Shown piece after piece: positions 3,007-5,007 of a stretch of DNA of 5,007 bases. Position 1 is the first letter of the stretch. Every line of letters begins with the position of its first letter. The notes under the pieces were generated by a model. The model did not search any database, had not been told where the DNA came from, and worked only from the letters and a program-made list of their open reading frames with translations. This DNA is from an uncultured bacterium (GTDB lineage: Bacteria > Hydrogenedentota > Hydrogenedentia > Hydrogenedentales > JAEUWI01): the NCBI GenBank assembly GCA_937895305.1, contig CALAXS010000811.1, positions 1 through 5,007 of the forward strand, in the 5' to 3' direction. Position numbers and translations under genes: made by a program.

Positions 3007-5007
3007 ATGCGTGGATTATTAACTTGTGTTTTGTTTGTGTTGATATTGGGTGCTCAATGGTGTGTTGCTGCACCAGTGGTGTTGTATATATCCCCTGATG
3101 GCGATGATGATTGGAGTGGGTCGTGGCTGGAGACAAATGCTGCCGGGACGGACGGGCCGCTTGCCAGCATCGTGGGTGCGCGGGACCGATTGCGGGTGCT
3201 ACGCGGTGAAGGAAAAACCGATGACGGTGCATTTGTCTGGGTTCGAGGTGGTATCTATCCCATTACCGAAGCAATTCGTTTTTATCCTGAAGATTCGGGC
3301 ACAAGTAAAGATTTCCCCGATTGGAAGACCATACATTTTAGTGCCTACAAAGACGAGCAACCTGTCATCTCTGGTGGTAAGCGTGTCACTGGTTTTACCG
3401 AGGAAGATGGGCGATGGGTCACCACCATCCCGGAAGTGGCTTCGGGCGAGTGGCATTTCAGTAGCCTCTGGGTGAATGGAGAACGTGCCCAACCTGCACG
3501 GACACCCAACGCAGCGAATCCCTGGGGGGACCATCCGCCGGATAGTGATTTTTTCCGCACGGCAGGTCCAGTCATGGTGGAGGATGCGAAGACGGGCAAG
3601 GAAGTTAAAAGCAGTACGGCTTTTAAGTTTCACGCCGATGATATTGGCGATTGGGACAGTCTGGACGATGCGGTGGTGGTGACCTTTCACTCCTGGGCTA
3701 CTTCGCTGGCGCGTATCAAGAACATCGACCGCGAAAACAACATCCTGGAATTTACCGGGCCAGCACGCTGGACTTATGGTCGTTGGCAACCGGACCAGCG
3801 TTACTTCATTGAACACCTCTACGAGGGTCTCGACCAGCCTGGTGAATGGTATCTTAACCGAAAAACTGGCAAGCTCTATTACATCCCTCGCGAAGGCGAG
3901 ACCATTGAAGATGCAGAGGTCATCGCGCCTGTAGCACAGCAATTGCTGGTGCTGGAAGGTAAGCCGGAGGAAGGCAAGTTTGTTCAGGACATCTACTTTG
4001 ATGGAATCGATTTTCGGTACACTGAGTACCCCATCGCGCCAGAGGGCCATAGTGATGCACAATCTGCCTACAAGGTTCATGCCGCCGTTGAGATGGTGGG
4101 GGCACGAAGTGTTTTTATTGAGAATGCGAGCATAAGTCATCTTGGCAATTATGGTGTGTGGTTTCGCCGCGGAAGTCAGCATAATCGCATGAGTCTTTGT
4201 GAAATCACCGACTTGGGTGCTGGTGGTGTACGTATTGGCGAAGGGGGCAGCCCTGCTACAGAAAACGAAGTGGCGGGAGATATTCGAATAGATAATTTTT
4301 TTATCCACGATGGTGGTAAGACTTTTCGCTCTGCGGTGGGGGTATGGATTGGTCGTAGTAGCAACAACACCATCACTCATAATGAGATTTGTGACTTCCG
4401 GTATACCGGCGTGTCAGTGGGTTGGTCCTGGGGCTATGCAGAAAGCTCCGCCAACCATAATGTGATTGATAATAATCACATTCACAACATCGGTCTGGGT
4501 CAGCTAAATGATATGGGTGCTATCTACTGCCTGGGTATATCACCGGGCACCACACTGCGCGGCAACCTGATTCATGATGTCATTTCCCACCCACGTCTTT
4601 ATGGGGGTTGGGGCCTTTACACCGACGAGGGCAGCACGGGCATCGTCATGGAGAATAACCTGGTCTATAACACGACGACCGGGGGCTTTCATCAGCACTA
4701 CGGTCGAGACAACATAATCCGCAACAACATCTTCGCCTATTCCCATGGTCCGCAGATTATCCGTTCCCGCGAGGAAGAACATAATTCCTTCACCTTTGAA
4801 AATAACATCGTATACTTCAATACGGGCCAGGCTCTGGGCAGTACCTGGAAAAATGGCAACTGGAAGCTGAACAAGAACATTTACTGGGATAGCTCTGGCG
4901 ATGAACCTGAATTTTCTGGTCGCACTTTCGCTGAGTGGCAGGCCCAGGGCCATGATGTGGATTCATTGATTGCTGACCCTGGATTCGTGAATGCCGAAGC
5001 GGGTGAC
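3007..5007 (+). CDS. Secreted right-handed parallel beta-helix protein, GH141-like (3' end beyond window)
   Basis: The frame stays open for 667 codons to the window edge, so the C-terminus is missing. Residues 1-22 are a signal peptide (MRGLLTCVLFVLILGAQWCVAA), so the protein is exported. YISPDGDDDWSG (27-38) and DGPLASIVGARDRLR (49-63) are the usual opening of carbohydrate-active beta-helix proteins. From about 325 to the edge there are repeated Asn/Ile-rich rungs such as NHNVIDNNHIHNIG (483-496), IVMENNLVYN (546-555) and IIRNNIFAYS (570-579). The block NDMGAIYCLGISPGT (501-515), YGGWGLYTDEGST (532-544) and GGFHQHYG (559-566) recalls glycoside hydrolase family 141 (founding activities alpha-L-fucosidase and xylanase). 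By that analogy D502 and D540 are candidate catalytic residues. The family match is from memory; substrate is unknown, and another pectate-lyase-like beta-helix family is possible. The likely role is extracellular or periplasmic attack on plant or algal glycans. It is transcriptionally separate from its left neighbour. Confidence 0.85.
   Translation, partial: MRGLLTCVLFVLILGAQWCVAAPVVLYISPDGDDDWSGSWLETNAAGTDGPLASIVGARDRLRVLRGEGKTDDGAFVWVRGGIYPITEAIRFYPEDSGTSKDFPDWKTIHFSAYKDEQPVISGGKRVTGFTEEDGRWVTTIPEVASGEWHFSSLWVNGERAQPARTPNAANPWGDHPPDSDFFRTAGPVMVEDAKTGKEVKSSTAFKFHADDIGDWDSLDDAVVVTFHSWATSLARIKNIDRENNILEFTGPARWTYGRWQPDQRYFIEHLYEGLDQPGEWYLNRKTGKLYYIPREGETIEDAEVIAPVAQQLLVLEGKPEEGKFVQDIYFDGIDFRYTEYPIAPEGHSDAQSAYKVHAAVEMVGARSVFIENASISHLGNYGVWFRRGSQHNRMSLCEITDLGAGGVRIGEGGSPATENEVAGDIRIDNFFIHDGGKTFRSAVGVWIGRSSNNTITHNEICDFRYTGVSVGWSWGYAESSANHNVIDNNHIHNIGLGQLNDMGAIYCLGISPGTTLRGNLIHDVISHPRLYGGWGLYTDEGSTGIVMENNLVYNTTTGGFHQHYGRDNIIRNNIFAYSHGPQIIRSREEEHNSFTFENNIVYFNTGQALGSTWKNGNWKLNKNIYWDSSGDEPEFSGRTFAEWQAQGHDVDSLIADPGFVNAEAGD

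Noticed and set aside
3050..3475. Plus-strand reading frame of 141 codons in another frame of the beta-helix gene
   Set aside because: It is a shadow of the beta-helix gene, which covers the region in a frame with a signal peptide and continuous homology-like content.
3199..4380. Long minus-strand reading frame of 393 codons
   Set aside because: It is fully antisense to the beta-helix gene, which has a signal peptide, strong ribosome binding site and recognisable rungs. The antisense translation resembles no family and is a by-product of codon use.
4540..4953. Minus-strand reading frame of 137 codons
   Set aside because: It lies opposite the most conserved part of the beta-helix protein and has no domain or ribosome binding site of its own.
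1..5007. CRISPR arrays, insertion sequences, integrase or att sites, tRNA or rRNA genes
   Set aside because: No spaced direct repeats, transposase motifs, terminal inverted repeats, tRNA cloverleaf or rRNA-like sequence were seen by eye.

Overview
The window reads as ordinary bacterial chromosome, and every gene is on the + strand. The best lineage clue is the gene at 491-1420. It encodes a prepilin-like protein of the DUF1559 / 'H-X9-DG' type, a family strongly expanded in Planctomycetota, Verrucomicrobiota, Lentisphaerota and Hydrogenedentota. The large secreted beta-helix protein at the right end, which resembles polysaccharide-degrading enzymes, fits the same kind of heterotroph. This assignment is an inference from gene content; there is no rRNA or other marker here.

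Layout from left to right. (1) A palindrome resembling a metal-regulator operator (8-21) lies just before a small exported His/Cys protein (27-389), probably metal-related and DUF2946-like. (2) A 101-base gap holds a weak hairpin. It is followed by the prepilin-like gene (491-1420) and a strong intrinsic terminator (1438-1472). (3) A short gap with an inverted repeat (1480-1497) precedes a complete family-4 glycosyltransferase (1511-2635). (4) A very good promoter whose -35 box overlaps the glycosyltransferase stop codon (2632-2660) opens a compact unit. It has a structured leader of about 90 bases, a strong ribosome binding site, a 28-codon micropeptide gene (2757-2843) and a strong intrinsic terminator (2880-2910). 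(5) A second strong ribosome binding site starts a secreted right-handed beta-helix protein (3007 to the window edge, incomplete), with motifs that recall glycoside hydrolase family 141.

The genes do not look like one pathway. Strong terminators split the window into separate units: the His/Cys protein, the prepilin-like protein, the glycosyltransferase with the micropeptide (sharing the terminator at 2880-2910), and the beta-helix enzyme. No intergenic stretch exceeds about 165 bases.

The most unusual element is the micropeptide unit. The peptide is Phe-rich, is built from an 11-residue quasi-repeat, and has all six charged residues at 4-3-4-3-4 spacing, which gives a narrow acidic stripe on an otherwise hydrophobic helix. 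Its leader carries ACCTCC, a copy of the 16S rRNA anti-Shine-Dalgarno core, which could pair with the gene's own ribosome binding site. I do not recognise this peptide as a named family.
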